Shown in pieces: positions 63,469 through 64,000 of a DNA stretch of 64,000 nt. The DNA is from Actinomyces mediterranea. Lineage in GTDB: Bacteria > Actinomycetota > Actinomycetes > Actinomycetales > Actinomycetaceae. The position numbers and the translations under genes were made by a program. The notes under the pieces were generated by a model, which saw only the letters and a list, made by a program, of their open reading frames with translations, was not told the DNA's origin and did not search any database. The stretch is from NCBI RefSeq assembly GCF_900155595.1, contig NZ_FTPB01000003.1, positions 321,344 to 385,343 on the forward strand. The letters run 5' to 3'. Position 1 is the stretch's first letter, and every line of letters begins with the position of its first letter.

Positions 63469-63591
63469 TCAATTCATCAAGCGCTCCCTCACCTCAGCGG
63501 GGAGACCAGCAAGGCATTCATCAACGGATGTCATGGCGTCAGCGTATTCGCCCGGTGTCGCTCCCAGCACGGTGTCGGAGATGCTCCACAT
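63469..63591 (-). CDS. Possible 40-residue protein
   Basis: A frame from ATG 63591 encodes a short acidic peptide (ISDTVLGATPGEYADAMTSV, then DECLAGLPAEVRERLMN) with a helical, protein-like composition and GC-rich third positions. It lies in the 411-bp gap 63290-63700 that otherwise holds only the TetR promoter. No ribosome site is convincing. It may be a real small gene, the remnant of a longer one, or chance. Confidence 0.25.
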   Translation of the reverse strand: MWSISDTVLGATPGEYADAMTSVDECLAGLPAEVRERLMN

Positions 63592-63640
63592 ACGGCATCA
63601 AAGTGCCGGAAATCGCTTGCGCGGGTGCGGAGGAAGGGGG

Positions 63641-63686
63641 TATGCTCCCCACATCACGGAAACTCAATAGGGAGTTTTTGGTTTCC
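63641..63686 (+). promoter_or_regulatory. Promoter and inverted repeat upstream of the TetR gene
   Basis: TATGCT (63641-63646) is a candidate -10 within GGGG-TATGCT-CCCC. Downstream, GGAAAC (63658-63663) and GTTTCC (63681-63686) form an inverted repeat, with a nested AAACTC/GAGTTT pair inside. The ribosome site GGGGGTGGAG follows. The repeat is a plausible self-regulation site for the encoded TetR protein. Confidence 0.4.
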
Positions 63687-63700
63687 ACGAGGGGGTGGAG

Positions 63701-64000
63701 ATGTCTCAAAAATCATCCGTTACCGCGCTCCGCGAGCGCTGTCTCAATGCCGCGATCGACCTGTGGACCGAACGGGGCATCCAATTCACCATGAGCGACT
63801 TGGCGACCCGCCTCTCCATGTCGAAGAAAACGCTCTACGTGCACTTCGATTCTAAGGAGGATCTGCTCGCCAGCGCCGTCGACTACTGGTTCACCCAGGT
63901 CAAGCAGGCGGAGCTCGACATCCTCGAGGACGACTCGCTCACCACCATCGAAAAAGTCCAGCGCATCATCATCGTGCAGCCGCCCGCACGACCCTCCATC
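63701..64000 (+). CDS. TetR-family transcriptional regulator, N-terminal part (cut by window edge)
   Basis: 100 residues visible from ATG 63701, preceded by GGGGGTGGAG. The DNA-binding domain is clear: ALRERCLNAAIDLWTERGIQ, FTMSDLATRLSMSKKTLYVHF and DSKEDLLASAVDYWF follow the helix-turn-helix pattern of TetR proteins. The ligand-binding C-terminal domain runs off the right edge. Target unknown; it is divergent from ddh and may control neighbours to the right. Confidence 0.92.
   Translation, partial: MSQKSSVTALRERCLNAAIDLWTERGIQFTMSDLATRLSMSKKTLYVHFDSKEDLLASAVDYWFTQVKQAELDILEDDSLTTIEKVQRIIIVQPPARPSI

Overview
The window is high-GC DNA from an actinobacterium. WhiB, a TIGR03089-type protein, two LCP ligases, a DUF2304/GT2 pair, an FdxA-type 7Fe ferredoxin, GTG starts, TGA stops and apparently leaderless promoters all point that way. 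The mixture of actinobacterial housekeeping genes with a streptococcus-like rhamnan locus and choline-binding repeats suggests the Actinomycetaceae (Actinomyces/Schaalia type). That assignment is an inference. I see no rRNA, tRNA, insertion sequence, prophage or CRISPR array.

Layout. At 1-4.4 kb there is a conserved block: a giant GT2-membrane protein, whiB and the TIGR03089 gene. From 4.4 to 46.8 kb runs a cluster of about 42 kb for surface glycopolymers. It holds dTDP-rhamnose genes (rmlB, rmlA and a fused rmlC-rmlD), and a Wzm/Wzt ABC exporter with two RgpF-type proteins. It also holds two Wzx-type flippases, about nine glycosyltransferases, galE, two LytR-CpsA-Psr ligases, and enzymes resembling the route to UDP-2,3-diacetamido-glucuronate (a nucleotide-sugar 6-dehydrogenase, Gfo/Idh dehydrogenase, DegT aminotransferase and hexapeptide acetyltransferase). 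From 46.9 kb on the content is housekeeping: purE/purK, a two-component system, an adenylate/guanylate cyclase, maf, dapD, gltA, dapC, fdxA, typA, an acyltransferase, a Cthe_2159-like lipoprotein, ddh and the start of a TetR regulator.

The most notable content is a duplicated lic (amino-alcohol phosphate) system inside the cluster. Operon 1 (13.4 to 9.8 kb, minus strand) encodes a three-domain protein, a LicB-type permease and a LicD phosphotransferase. The three-domain protein joins a winged helix, a LicC-like cytidylyltransferase and a LicA-like choline kinase. Operon 2 (20.2 to 16.0 kb, minus strand) encodes a second copy of the three-domain protein, an ethanolamine-permease-like transporter and a stand-alone LicC-like enzyme. 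A second LicD lies at 24.4 kb. Convergent with operon 1 is a large secreted amidase/glucosaminidase with a choline-binding-type repeat array, which could recognise the decoration. The promoter of operon 2 has a perfect 16-bp palindrome exactly filling the -35/-10 spacer, a plausible target for the winged helix of its own product.

Proposed overall logic (inference): nucleotide sugars are assembled by the glycosyltransferases and the polymers are exported by Wzx or Wzm/Wzt. LicD enzymes then decorate them with phosphocholine and/or phosphoethanolamine, LCP proteins attach them to peptidoglycan, and the repeat-bearing hydrolase docks on the decorated wall.
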